DNA of 64,000 bases from the IMG/VR virus record IMGVR_UViG_3300037840_000333, positions 1 through 64,000 of that record. One strand, given 5' to 3'. The first letter of the stretch is position 1. Each line of letters begins with the position of its first letter. Both the position numbers and the translations under genes were made by a program. Below the pieces are notes generated by a model, which was given only the letters and a program-made list of their open reading frames with translations, made no database searches and had not been told where the DNA came from. The stretch comes from a virus. Of the stretch, positions 6,432 to 13,798 are shown piece by piece.

Positions 6432-7192
6432 GCCTGGCGCCGGCGGTAGTGCCGCTTCATCAACAGTCCGCCGGCTCCGAGAAGCACGATGCCGAGGACG
6501 AGGATGGGCGTCACGTTCGGGTTACCCGTGTACGCCAGCAACGGACCGCCTGCTGGCCCTGTGGCCGTCGTCGGGGTCGCTGGGCTGGTGGGTGGGGCGG
6601 CCGGCGTGCCGGGGGCCGGAGGGGAAGCCTGGGGAGGCGCTGGCGGGCTGCTGGCTGGTGGCACGGTCGCCGGTGGCGGGACCACCGGGCAGTTGGCGCT
6701 CGCTGGCTTGCCGGTCGGGCTGCACTGTGGCGTCGTCGGCGTGGTGACCGGGACCGTCGGGGTCGTCACCGGGACCGTCGGCGTGGTGACCGGCGGTGGG
6801 CAGTTGTCCAGCATGTCCTTGTGCCCCACGATGACCTTGCCGTCCGGGGGTGGCGTGCGCTCGGCGTCGTACTGCACCGTGCCGCACACGGCCGGGTAGG
6901 CCACATGCAGCGTCTCGCCCGGCGTGCTCCCGCTCGCCGTCCCGTAGATGGTGTTCTTCGCCGGGTCGTTGACCGAGAGCGTCCAGGTGCAGCCGTCCTC
7001 ATCGGCCGGGCACGCCGGCGTCGGGATGGTCAGTTGGAACTGCTGGGCGCTGTCATTCGCCACCAGGGTGACGTCGTCGGCGCCCGCAGCCTGGGCAAGC
7101 GCAATGCTCCCCAGCGTGAGCGCCGCTACTGCAGCGAGGACGATGGCGATGATGCCTGCCAGCCCTCCGTATCCATCGGTGTCGCGTGTCAT
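6428..7192 (-). CDS. LAYTG sortase-anchored surface protein, 254 aa
   Basis: ATG 7192 is chosen for its strong AAAGGAAG ribosome binding site; ATG 7246, overlapping the helicase stop, is an alternative. Residues 8-37 form a signal peptide. The exported domain is followed by a Val-Thr-Pro repeat (VTTPTVPVTTPTVP) and a long Pro/Ala linker. The C-terminus has LAYTG at 219-223, a hydrophobic helix, and the basic tail KRHYRRRQA: a complete cell-wall sorting signal of the LAXTG type used by actinobacterial class E sortases. This predicts covalent attachment to the host wall. A phage-encoded wall protein could block further infection. No enzymatic domain was recognised. Confidence 0.75.
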   Translation of the reverse strand: MTRDTDGYGGLAGIIAIVLAAVAALTLGSIALAQAAGADDVTLVANDSAQQFQLTIPTPACPADEDGCTWTLSVNDPAKNTIYGTASGSTPGETLHVAYPAVCGTVQYDAERTPPPDGKVIVGHKDMLDNCPPPVTTPTVPVTTPTVPVTTPTTPQCSPTGKPASANCPVVPPPATVPPASSPPAPPQASPPAPGTPAAPPTSPATPTTATGPAGGPLLAYTGNPNVTPILVLGIVLLGAGGLLMKRHYRRRQA

Positions 7193-7242
7193 GGTGCTTC
7201 CTTTCGGTTGGGGGGTGTTGCGGGGGGTGTTGCGTGTCGCTC

Positions 7243-8988
7243 TCATCGTGTCGCCTCCGCCTTGGTCCGCTCGGGGTACACGACTGCGAGGGCTGGGGGG
7301 CAACCCTCAATGTCCAGATGCCGCCGGGCTCGGGTGCATGCAACGTACAGCAGGCGGTACTCGCCGACGTCCATACGCTCCAAGGGGAAGAAATCGCCGG
7401 CGAGCTGCACGCTGTCCCACTCCCGGCCCTTGCTCTTGTGCGCCGTCGAGACCACCACGTCGGCGTCCTCCTCGGCGGTCTCGTTCCCGGCGACCTTGAT
7501 GATGGTGTCCACGCCGTGGTCCTCGATCAGCTTGACCATCGGCTTCAGCTCGTCGCCGAGGATGTCGCTCTCGACGTAGCGCAGAACCTCGCCCCACGAG
7601 GCGAAGATGGCCAGCTCGGGGTGCTCGGTGCGCCGGCCCTCCATCAGGTCCTTCGCTCCCTGGGCGAACTCCACGATCTGCGTGCCTCCGCCCACGAGGT
7701 AGGGCGTGCGCCCGGCCTCTAGCTCGCCCAGCATGGCGATGATGGCGCCGGCGTTCGTCCGGGTGAGGATGCAGTCGGGCGTCTCGGTCGGGCCGACCGT
7801 TCCCGGCTTCCCCTTGCCTGTCAGCCGCAGCTCGGCGCCCTCGATGCTGGCGAGGATGGCATTGGCGACGGCGGCAATCTCGGGCCCGAAGCGGAAGCTG
7901 TTCGTCAGGTAGCGGGTCCGCTCGGCGGGCACCTGGGCCATGGCGTCGATGGCGCCCATCCACTCGTTGATGGCCTGCTGCGAGTCGCCGACGAACAGGG
8001 TCTGCTTGTCCTGCTGCAGGATGGCGCTGAGCATGACCGGGTTCATGTCCTGGGCCTCGTCCACCATGACGAACTCGCCCGGGATGACCGGCTTGCCCCG
8101 CACGCCCAGCTCCCACATCTTGACGTAGTGGTAGTGCTCAAACCGCAGCGTCCCGCTCGTGTCCTGAATGTCCTCCCACGCCGCCTCTAGGGCGTCGCTC
8201 AGGTGGGCAGCCAGCGCGTCGTTGTTGGCGTAGGTGCGCTCGCCGTCGTCTGTCGGCAGGTCGATGCCGGCGACGAGGCTGAAGTGCTTCACGCTCGGGT
8301 GCTTGTCGGCCGACTGGCAGAAGTTCTTGACGGCCTTCATCACGTAGCTGGCCTGCTGCTTCGGCTGGATCACCCGGGTCTCCTCGCCGACCTGGCAGAC
8401 GAACGGGGTGCGGAGCCCGAGCTGGCGGGCCATGGCGCTCCCGCTCTGGCGCTTGCCCTCGTCCATGCGGTGGCTGTAGTGCTTGCCGACCTGGCCGAAG
8501 GCGAGCGAGTGGACCGTGCGGGCCTTGACATTCTTCGGCAGCTTCGCCGCCGCGTCCATCACGATGCCCTTGTTGAACGCCGTGAACGTGCCCATCAGGG
8601 TCGTGGTCTCGGCACAGGCGACGCAGGTGCTCGTCTTGCCGCTGCCAGCGCCGGCCTGGGTGGCGCCGCTGACGCCGGCCCGGAAATCGGTCACCACGAG
8701 CTGCTGCTCGTCGGTGAGTGGGTGGCGGTCCTTCGGCGTCGGCGTCGGCTCCGCCGGCTTCGGGATCGTCGGGGTGCTCGTGCCGGTGGCCGCGTCGCAC
8801 GCCGCCTGGCCGCTGAACACGCCGCCGTCGGGGTCGATCTTGCCGTGCCGGGTCACCCACACCCGCTTGCCGTCGTCCTCAACGTGGAGCTGGGCGATGC
8901 CGGTGGTCGCCGGCACGCTGGCGCCGCAGCGAGCACACGGCTTCGTGTACCGGCTGCGGATCGTCTTGGCGGGGGTCTCGGCGCTCAT
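7243..8988 (-). CDS. UvrD/Rep-like superfamily 1 helicase with zinc-binding N-terminus, 581 aa
   Basis: The N-terminal 65 residues contain a CxxC pair (PCARCG). Residues 113-120 (GAGSGKTS) are the Walker A motif and VDEAQD near residue 310 is the Walker B/DEXX motif of SF1A helicases. Motif V/VI-like segments follow (STAHKSKGREWDSVQL and LLYVACTRARRHLDI). It should unwind DNA 3' to 5' using ATP in replication, recombination or repair. It lacks the size of full UvrD, which is common in phage versions. ATG 8988 overlaps the upstream stop as ATGA. Confidence 0.88.
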   Translation of the reverse strand: MSAETPAKTIRSRYTKPCARCGASVPATTGIAQLHVEDDGKRVWVTRHGKIDPDGGVFSGQAACDAATGTSTPTIPKPAEPTPTPKDRHPLTDEQQLVVTDFRAGVSGATQAGAGSGKTSTCVACAETTTLMGTFTAFNKGIVMDAAAKLPKNVKARTVHSLAFGQVGKHYSHRMDEGKRQSGSAMARQLGLRTPFVCQVGEETRVIQPKQQASYVMKAVKNFCQSADKHPSVKHFSLVAGIDLPTDDGERTYANNDALAAHLSDALEAAWEDIQDTSGTLRFEHYHYVKMWELGVRGKPVIPGEFVMVDEAQDMNPVMLSAILQQDKQTLFVGDSQQAINEWMGAIDAMAQVPAERTRYLTNSFRFGPEIAAVANAILASIEGAELRLTGKGKPGTVGPTETPDCILTRTNAGAIIAMLGELEAGRTPYLVGGGTQIVEFAQGAKDLMEGRRTEHPELAIFASWGEVLRYVESDILGDELKPMVKLIEDHGVDTIIKVAGNETAEEDADVVVSTAHKSKGREWDSVQLAGDFFPLERMDVGEYRLLYVACTRARRHLDIEGCPPALAVVYPERTKAEATR

Positions 8989-9413
8989 CGTCCGGCCTCG
9001 CGGGTCGAAGCGAAGTAGCGGGACCAGCCCTCGATGGGCTCGACGCCGTAGCCGGCGGAGCAGTTCCAGCCGAGGCGCACGCTGTAGAACGTGGTGTAGC
9101 CCTGGCTGAGTCCCATGCCCCGCTCGTGGGTCATGATGACGAAATCGCCCTTGACGGCCTGGGTGCCGCCCTTGCTCTTGCAGTCCATCGTGATCCGGCC
9201 GAGGGTCCAACCGTCCCACTTGCCGTCGTACTGCGGGTACTCGATGTGCTCCTCGACGGCGATGCGCCGGGCGAGGTCGGCCGCCTCCTGGGCGCCGAAC
9301 TGCACGTAGGTCGCGTTCACGGCCTCCTGGTACTGAGCGAAGCGGTCCAGCTTCACCTGCAGCGGGTGATCCGCCGGGAAGCTGGTGAGGGTGTTGGGGT
9401 GGCTGGTGGGCAT
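8985..9413 (-). CDS. Hypothetical protein, 142 aa
   Basis: The first gene after the promoter at 9450..9486, with ATG 9413 behind a GGAAAGG ribosome binding site. It looks like a globular alpha/beta protein with several Trp/Tyr residues and no known motif. Coupled to the helicase as ATGA, so it may be a helicase partner. Confidence 0.65.
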   Translation of the reverse strand: MPTSHPNTLTSFPADHPLQVKLDRFAQYQEAVNATYVQFGAQEAADLARRIAVEEHIEYPQYDGKWDGWTLGRITMDCKSKGGTQAVKGDFVIMTHERGMGLSQGYTTFYSVRLGWNCSAGYGVEPIEGWSRYFASTREAGR

Positions 9414-9449
9414 GATGAGTGCCTTTCCGGTCGGTGGTTGGTGAATCCA

Positions 9450-9486
9450 ACCCTACCGCGGATGCGCGCCGATTGCTAGCGTTTGG
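9450..9486 (-). promoter_or_regulatory. Class I promoter element, copy 1
   Basis: On the minus strand CCAAACGCTAGCAATCGGCG (9467..9486) is followed by 11 bp and TAGGGT (9450..9455). The same 20-mer plus 11 bp plus TAGRRT occurs at four other sites. The transcript would start near 9443, open with a GTTGG-N5-CCAAC hairpin, and lead to ATG 9413. The element also holds the stop codon of the 63-aa gene upstream. Confidence 0.75.
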
Positions 9487-9667
9487 TCGAAGTTTCTCGA
9501 CGGCGGTCGCCGCGCCGGCGGTCGGGCCAGCCGCAGGCCGTCTTGAACCTGTCCCGCAGCGTCATCAGCTCCTCGTACCCGTGCGGCTTCCGCACCGCCT
9601 CCTCGTAGAGCAGGTCGGCCACGATCTGCGCCTCGCGCTGGCTGAGGGTCACGGGTAGCCGTCTCAC
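9476..9667 (-). CDS. Small basic protein, 63 aa, paralogue of its neighbour
   Basis: GTG 9667 overlaps the upstream stop as GTGA. Residues 8-46 (LSQREAQIVADLLYEE then YEELMTLRDRFKTACG) align with the C-terminal part of the adjacent 129-aa protein, so the two are a tandem duplicate. The tail is very basic. The TAG stop is inside the class I promoter element. Function unknown. Confidence 0.6.
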   Translation of the reverse strand: MRRLPVTLSQREAQIVADLLYEEAVRKPHGYEELMTLRDRFKTACGWPDRRRGDRRRETSTKR

Positions 9668-10053
9668 GTCGCCTCCACTGCGTAGCCGCATGCCTCGCGG
9701 AAGCGTTCTCGGGTGGTCATCAGCCGGTCGTACTTGGCCTCGTGGCCGGCCAGGGCCGCGGCCGAAGCGGACGTAAACAGCGCCGCGGCTATGTCCTGGG
9801 CCTCGGCCGTGCTCAGGTGGTTCATCGCTCGGGCCTGGTGCGGGCTCGGCTCCTCGACGTACTCCCACTGTCCGCAGGTGTTGCCGTTTTCGTCCATGCA
9901 GGTGCCGCTCGTGTTGCCGCTCTTGATCCTGGCCGCAACGTCCTTCAGCAGGCGGGCGACCTCCTCGTCTCGGCGCCAGGCGCCGTCCTCGGCGGTGGCC
10001 TCGGGCACCGCGGCGAACGCGTCGCCCTTGGTCTCAATCGTCAGCTTGAACAT
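9664..10053 (-). CDS. Hypothetical protein, 129 aa
   Basis: The start at ATG 10053 lies inside the end of the upstream 47-aa gene. The C-terminal 60 residues (LSTAEAQDIAAALFTS then YDRLMTTRERFREACG) are homologous to the downstream 63-aa protein. The N-terminal part has a CxDENGNTCG loop that may bind a metal. No known family. Confidence 0.6.
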   Translation of the reverse strand: MFKLTIETKGDAFAAVPEATAEDGAWRRDEEVARLLKDVAARIKSGNTSGTCMDENGNTCGQWEYVEEPSPHQARAMNHLSTAEAQDIAAALFTSASAAALAGHEAKYDRLMTTRERFREACGYAVEAT

Positions 10054-10177
10054 CGGCCTCCTCCTCCTCGGTCTCGTCGCCACAGCGACACGATCCGTCC
10101 TCCCGGTAGTGGCTGGCGCTGAGCGAGCCCTTCGGGCAGCGGTCCACGTCGCTCTTGCGGATCACGAACCCTCGCAT
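10034..10177 (-). CDS. Small cysteine-containing protein, 47 aa
   Basis: A short frame from ATG 10177 overlaps the stop of the preceding gene as TGATG. It contains one Cys near residue 14 and a CRC pair near residues 31-33, then an acidic tail. This resembles the tiny zinc-knuckle proteins common in actinobacteriophages. The 20-bp overlap with the next gene is unusual here. Confidence 0.55.
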   Translation of the reverse strand: MRGFVIRKSDVDRCPKGSLSASHYREDGSCRCGDETEEEEADVQADD

Positions 10178-10371
10178 CAGCCCAGCCCTCCTCGCTGCAC
10201 GACGTCGGCCAGCTCGTCGGTCGCGGCCGCCTGGGCCAGCGTGGCGAACACCTGCGCCTTAGCGAGGTGGTACTGGTCGCCGCCTTCCCAATCGCTGGCG
10301 ACGGCCAGGCCGATCTCCTCCTTCGCCAGCCCGGCGTACTCCTCGGCTGGTCGCATCCGGGTCCGGGCCAT
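10177..10371 (-). CDS. Hypothetical protein, 64 aa
   Basis: ATG 10371 overlaps the upstream stop. The protein is a mostly helical Ala-rich chain (HLAKAQVFATLAQAAATDEL) resembling one or two TPR-like helices. No family assigned. Confidence 0.55.
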   Translation of the reverse strand: MARTRMRPAEEYAGLAKEEIGLAVASDWEGGDQYHLAKAQVFATLAQAAATDELADVVQRGGLG

Positions 10372-10619
10372 CACTCCTCCCCTGGCCGGCTGAGGACGCG
10401 GTAGGTGTCGAAGCCGGGGATCAGCATGAGGTTCCGGCCGCTGTCCCACTCGACCATGATCTGGATGCCGTTGCCGCCGGTCACCGTGCCCTCGCTGCCG
10501 GGGGGCAGCGGGGCGGGGTCGTCCGACATATGCAGCAGGCTGATCCTCGTGCCGGTGGGCTCGGGGCACGGGGCGCTGAGCCTGTCCCACCACGCGTCGC
10601 TCGGGCCTTGGCGTGCCAT
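10371..10619 (-). CDS. DUF4314-like protein, 82 aa
   Basis: After a short N-terminal extension the chain reads GTVTGGNGIQIMVEWDSGRN and LIPGFDTYRV, the pattern of the small beta-barrel DUF4314 family found in phages and mobile elements. The family has no established function. Coupled to both neighbours by overlapping stop-start codons. Confidence 0.6.
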   Translation of the reverse strand: MARQGPSDAWWDRLSAPCPEPTGTRISLLHMSDDPAPLPPGSEGTVTGGNGIQIMVEWDSGRNLMLIPGFDTYRVLSRPGEE

Positions 10620-11050
10620 CAGTCCTCCCCTGGGAGCAGGATCGTGATGACGGGCTCGGCGTCGTCGCCGGGGCCGCACTGCGCGTAGAAGTTGGCGCGC
10701 TGCGCTCGGGCGTCGGGGTGCTTTGTCGGCACCCGGAGGACGTGCGTGTCGAGCCGGCTCTCGCCGCCTGGGCCCCTGGCCTTGATCTGCCAGTGGAGGA
10801 CGTTGAGCACATCCCACAGCCGGCCGGTCTCGTCCTGGTGGGCGCCGTGCTGCTCCTCGTCCCACTCCACCAGGTCGGTCCACGCTCCTCGGGTCATGGC
10901 GACCGGGATCTTGAAGCCGGCCTCGCGGGCCAGCTGGCTCACGTCGATCAGCATGCCGTCCTCGATGGCGTCGGCGCGGGTGTAGACGCTGAGGGGTTCG
11001 CCGAAGATCTCAAAGATGTTCAGCTCCTCGCGGATCGGGTCGTCCGCCAT
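10619..11050 (-). CDS. DUF6573-like phage protein, 143 aa
   Basis: The middle of the protein (AMTRGAWTDLVEW and GRLWDVLNVLHW) matches a family of uncharacterised phage and plasmid proteins. It sits beside the DUF4314-like gene, a pairing often seen in actinobacteriophages. Its ATG overlaps the upstream stop as TGATG. Function unknown. Confidence 0.55.
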   Translation of the reverse strand: MADDPIREELNIFEIFGEPLSVYTRADAIEDGMLIDVSQLAREAGFKIPVAMTRGAWTDLVEWDEEQHGAHQDETGRLWDVLNVLHWQIKARGPGGESRLDTHVLRVPTKHPDARAQRANFYAQCGPGDDAEPVITILLPGED

Positions 11051-11271
11051 CAGTCCGTCAGCTCCTTCATCATGGCGTCGGTGTCGGCCTTGACGGCGTG
11101 GCTCAGCTTCTCGTGGGCCTCTTTCAGTGGGGCCATCGCCATCGCCTTCGTGCTCGGGCGCCAGGCGCTGGCCTTGCTGCGGAGGATTCGATTGTGCTCG
11201 GCCGCCACGGCTTCCTTCGCCGCTCGGGCCTCGCTCGGGGTGAAGGTCACAGTGACCTCTCGTGCTGTCAT
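11050..11271 (-). CDS. Small helical protein, 73 aa
   Basis: ATG 11271 follows a strong GCAGGAGGCATCCC ribosome binding site. The protein appears helical and charged (EARAAKEAVAAEHNRILRSK). It opens the operon running down to the helicase region, just after a terminator hairpin. No family recognised. Confidence 0.6.
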   Translation of the reverse strand: MTAREVTVTFTPSEARAAKEAVAAEHNRILRSKASAWRPSTKAMAMAPLKEAHEKLSHAVKADTDAMMKELTD

Positions 11272-11401
11272 GGGATGCCTCCTGCTCGGTGGGTGGGGAC
11301 TGCTCTCGGGTGTTGCGTCTCGGATCGGGTGATCCGGTGGGGGGTGCGAGGGGCCAGGCGGGCGGTCGGACCCGTGGAACCTCAGCAGCTCGCACTCCCC
11401 A

Positions 11402-11419
11402 CCGGACCTCTCGGTCCGG
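11402..11419 (-). terminator. Hairpin after the 422-aa gene
   Basis: Just past the TAA at 11423 the minus strand reads CCGGACC-GAGA-GGTCCGG, a perfect 7-bp stem with a GNRA-type tetraloop. No U-tract follows, as is common in high-GC actinobacteria. The remaining gap to 11271 shows no other clear element. Confidence 0.55.
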
Positions 11420-11422
11420 CTG

Positions 11423-12691
11423 TTAGCTCGCCTTGGCCGCCTCCTCCTGGGCCTTGCGGTTGCGGGCGACGGGCGCCTTGCTGCGGCTGGCGCGCTTGGC
11501 TCGGGTCGTGTTGCCCTTCGGCTGAGGGGTCACGTCGGGCTGGGTCTCCTCGACCGGCAGCGCCTTGATGGCCTTCAGGGTCATCCCGGCGATGTCGGCG
11601 GCGTTCGCCTTGGTCAGGGTGACCTTGCGGTCGCCCTCGTAGCGGCCGGCCTTCCGCAGCTTCTCGCTGGCGGCCTTCAGCGTGTCGAGGGCTGGCGCCT
11701 TCGCCTTCGCTGGGGCCTTGTGAGCGGGGGTGGCCTTGCGGGCCTTGGCGGGCACCTGAGCGCCCGGAGCGGTGAAGCTGGCCCCGATCACCTTGCCGTT
11801 GTCGAGCGTGTGCTCCCACTCGGTGTGCTCGGGGTCGGTGACGCCGGCCTTAGCGAGCAGGTCCCGCAGGATCTTGGTCGCTCCGCCTCCGCCGATGACC
11901 TCGCCAGCCAAGTAGCTGAGCGTGTACGGGCGGGGGCTGGTCCGCACGACGCGGGCCTTGCCGTTGACGCTGTATGTCACTGTCTTGGGGGCCTCGGCCG
12001 GTGCCGGGGCCTCCGTGGTGCTTTCTGTCATGGTGACCTCCCGGTCATTGGTTGGCCCCGTGGCGGTTGCCTCGGGGGTGCTGCTGCTCTCGGCCTTGTC
12101 GGCCTCGATCTTCGACTCGGGGCGGAGTACCACCCGACCGGCCGTGCCGCTCTTGTGGAACACCCGCCCGGAATCCACGCTGGCGGTGGTGACGTAGGCG
12201 ACGTAGACGACCTTCGGGGTCACCTTCTCCACCCGGCCGACCCGGTACTGGCCCATGGCGTAGATGGCCGCCACCTGGCCCTGGTGGGCGGTCGCTGGCG
12301 TGGCCTCGGCCCAGGTGCCCGGCTTCTGACCGCTGCCGTGCTCGCCCTCGCTGAGGTTGCGGGCCAGCGGCCGCAAGGTCGGCAGCAACTCGGCGTCAAC
12401 CTCGTCCTGGTCCACGGCCTTGCGGGCCTTGGCGACCAGCTTGGCGATGGTCGCCTCACTGACCTCCGAGAACTCGCCACGGTTCGACCAGCCCTGGTAG
12501 GTCCGGCCGTCGAGGCGGATCTCGTACCAGTTGCGCTCGGGCTCGGCGGCGTGCTCGCCGCTGACGGTGTGGCCGTCCTTGTAGGTGTACTCGTAGGGCT
12601 CCGCGGCCTTGGCCGCCGTCGTGCCCTTCACGGTCTCGATCTTGTGGCCGTGGTACTCGGTCTCTGCCAGGGTGGTGTATTCGGTTGTCAC
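11423..12691 (-). CDS. Hypothetical protein with basic Ala/Lys tail, 422 aa
   Basis: GTG 12691 follows a leader containing GGAGG that is nearly identical to the leader of the gene starting at 43616. The N-terminal 110 residues form a charged domain; residues about 240-330 (TVTYSVNGKARVVRTSPRPY and following) look like a second domain. The C-terminal 120 residues are rich in Ala, Lys and Pro, like histone H1 or bacterial nucleoid-protein tails, suggesting DNA binding. No family recognised. It is flanked by promoter and terminator signals, so it may be independently and strongly expressed. Confidence 0.6.
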   Translation of the reverse strand: MTTEYTTLAETEYHGHKIETVKGTTAAKAAEPYEYTYKDGHTVSGEHAAEPERNWYEIRLDGRTYQGWSNRGEFSEVSEATIAKLVAKARKAVDQDEVDAELLPTLRPLARNLSEGEHGSGQKPGTWAEATPATAHQGQVAAIYAMGQYRVGRVEKVTPKVVYVAYVTTASVDSGRVFHKSGTAGRVVLRPESKIEADKAESSSTPEATATGPTNDREVTMTESTTEAPAPAEAPKTVTYSVNGKARVVRTSPRPYTLSYLAGEVIGGGGATKILRDLLAKAGVTDPEHTEWEHTLDNGKVIGASFTAPGAQVPAKARKATPAHKAPAKAKAPALDTLKAASEKLRKAGRYEGDRKVTLTKANAADIAGMTLKAIKALPVEETQPDVTPQPKGNTTRAKRASRSKAPVARNRKAQEEAAKAS

Positions 12692-12708
12692 GGTGATGCC
12701 TCCGTGTG
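12689..12708 (-). promoter_or_regulatory. Duplicated 20-bp leader with ribosome binding site, copy 1
   Basis: The + strand CACGGTGATGCCTCCGTGTG here (GGAGG and GTG start on the minus strand) is identical to 43614..43633. Upstream of both lies CCAACCAC. Identity in a non-coding leader of two unrelated genes suggests a mobile or co-selected expression module. Confidence 0.6.
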
Positions 12709-12724
12709 ATTGTGGTTGGTTGGG

Positions 12725-13200
12725 TTAGGCGGTTACTTCAAGAATCGTGTAGCGGAAGCCGGCGTGCTCGGGCCGCCATGCTCCGGGGGTCTCGCCGTTG
12801 ACGATGGCCCAGGCGTGGCCCTTGCTGGTGCGGTGGGCGGTGACGTAAAAGCACCGGCCGTTCCGGCTGGCCGCGGTGGCGGTGGCGGTGGCGAGGTCGA
12901 TGTTCTGTTCGTCGGCTTCATCGTGAACCCGGCGCGGGCGAGGGCGGTGGCGACCGTCTGCCAGCGTGCCCCTTGGCCTGGCTTGAATCCGACCGCTGCC
13001 ATCATCTCGACGGCTTCGGGGTAGGTGGCGCCGGTGAGGTTCACTACCGCCTTGACGGTGCAATCGTTCTGCCATGCCGCGGTGCCGTCGGCCTGGCGGC
13101 GCATCCCGGCCTGCTCCCGGCATGTCCCGCAGAACGCCAGCTCGTGCTTGTCGCACAGGGCTCCGGTGCTCCATTCTGCGGTGATCGTGGTCGGGGTCAT
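12725..13200 (-). CDS. Cysteine-peptidase-like protein split by a -1 frame change
   Basis: From ATG 13200 one frame gives residues 1 to about 98, including QNDCTVKAVV with a possible catalytic Cys47. It then degenerates into a Pro/Thr/Ser stretch ending at 12733. The -1 frame (ending at 12725) carries a sensible continuation with SKGHAWAIVNGE, a typical catalytic-His segment of papain-like folds. Joining the frames near 12900-12940 makes one protein of about 157 residues. This could be programmed frameshifting, a natural mutation, or a sequencing indel. The gene follows a class I promoter and is probably leaderless. Confidence 0.55.
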
Positions 13201-13206
13201 AGTGCC

Positions 13207-13243
13207 ATTCTAGTCCGGATCACCGCCGATTGCTAGCGGTTTG
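13207..13243 (-). promoter_or_regulatory. Class I promoter element, copy 2, leaderless
   Basis: Minus strand CAAACCGCTAGCAATCGGCG (13224..13243), then 11 bp, then TAGAAT (13207..13212). Only 6 bp separate the -10 box from ATG 13200, so the mRNA would start at or next to the start codon. It separates the modification operon upstream from the next transcription unit. Confidence 0.75.
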
Positions 13244-13255
13244 TCATACAAACTC

Positions 13256-13798
13256 TCAGGTCAGCGCCCAATCGAAGTACCCGAGGGCCCGAATCTCCCT
13301 TGCGAGCTGAGCCGTCGGGGCGGTGGCGTCGAGGGTCACGGCGTGGTCGTGCCAATCGTGCGCCAGCTTCAGGAACTTGGTCCGCCGGCCCTTCACCCAC
13401 CCGGGGTTCTGCTGGCTCCCTCGGCGCGCTCGCCGGTCCGCCGCCACGTCGCTCGGGGCGTTGAGGACGACCAGCCGCCACTCGTCGCACCACTCGGTCA
13501 TGGCCTGGAAGAACCTGCCGTTCGCCAGCCGGTCGCCCTCGCCGAACACGAACGGCGTCGGGGCCTGGCTCAGCCAGTCGATAGCCCGGGGCAGCACGCT
13601 CATGCTCAGCCGGTCGGTGCCGGGGTAGTGCGGGTCACTGCCGCCGATCTGTGCCGCCTGGGGCCGCCCGTCGTCGCTGAGGTAGACCGCATGGGCGAAC
13701 GGGGTGTAGCGCCACTCGGGGTCGGTGCCGGCGGTGAGAGCGGCCACGAGGGCGCTCTTGCCCACGCCGGGCTCGCCGATGAAGTAGAGCCCGTTCAC
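13256..13798 (-). CDS. P-loop kinase, probable hydroxymethyl-base DNA kinase, 180 aa
   Basis: The Walker A motif GEPGVGKS is at residues 8-15, with a possible Walker B/LID region around VFGEGDRL (84-91) and Arg-rich catalytic segments at 121-140. Size and features match small P-loop kinases that phosphorylate nucleic-acid components, including phage 5-hydroxymethyl-dU DNA kinases. Its GTG overlaps the stop of the PLP-enzyme gene. As the last gene of the operon with a TET/JBP-like dioxygenase, its likely substrate is the hydroxymethyl group of an oxidised base in DNA. A nucleotide or small-molecule kinase is an alternative. Confidence 0.6.
   Translation of the reverse strand: MNGLYFIGEPGVGKSALVAALTAGTDPEWRYTPFAHAVYLSDDGRPQAAQIGGSDPHYPGTDRLSMSVLPRAIDWLSQAPTPFVFGEGDRLANGRFFQAMTEWCDEWRLVVLNAPSDVAADRRARRGSQQNPGWVKGRRTKFLKLAHDWHDHAVTLDATAPTAQLAREIRALGYFDWALT

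Noticed and set aside
11423-12691. 422-aa protein as a histone-like nucleoid protein
   Set aside because: Only the C-terminal tail is H1-like; the rest does not match HU/HupB or Lsr2, so no such name was given.
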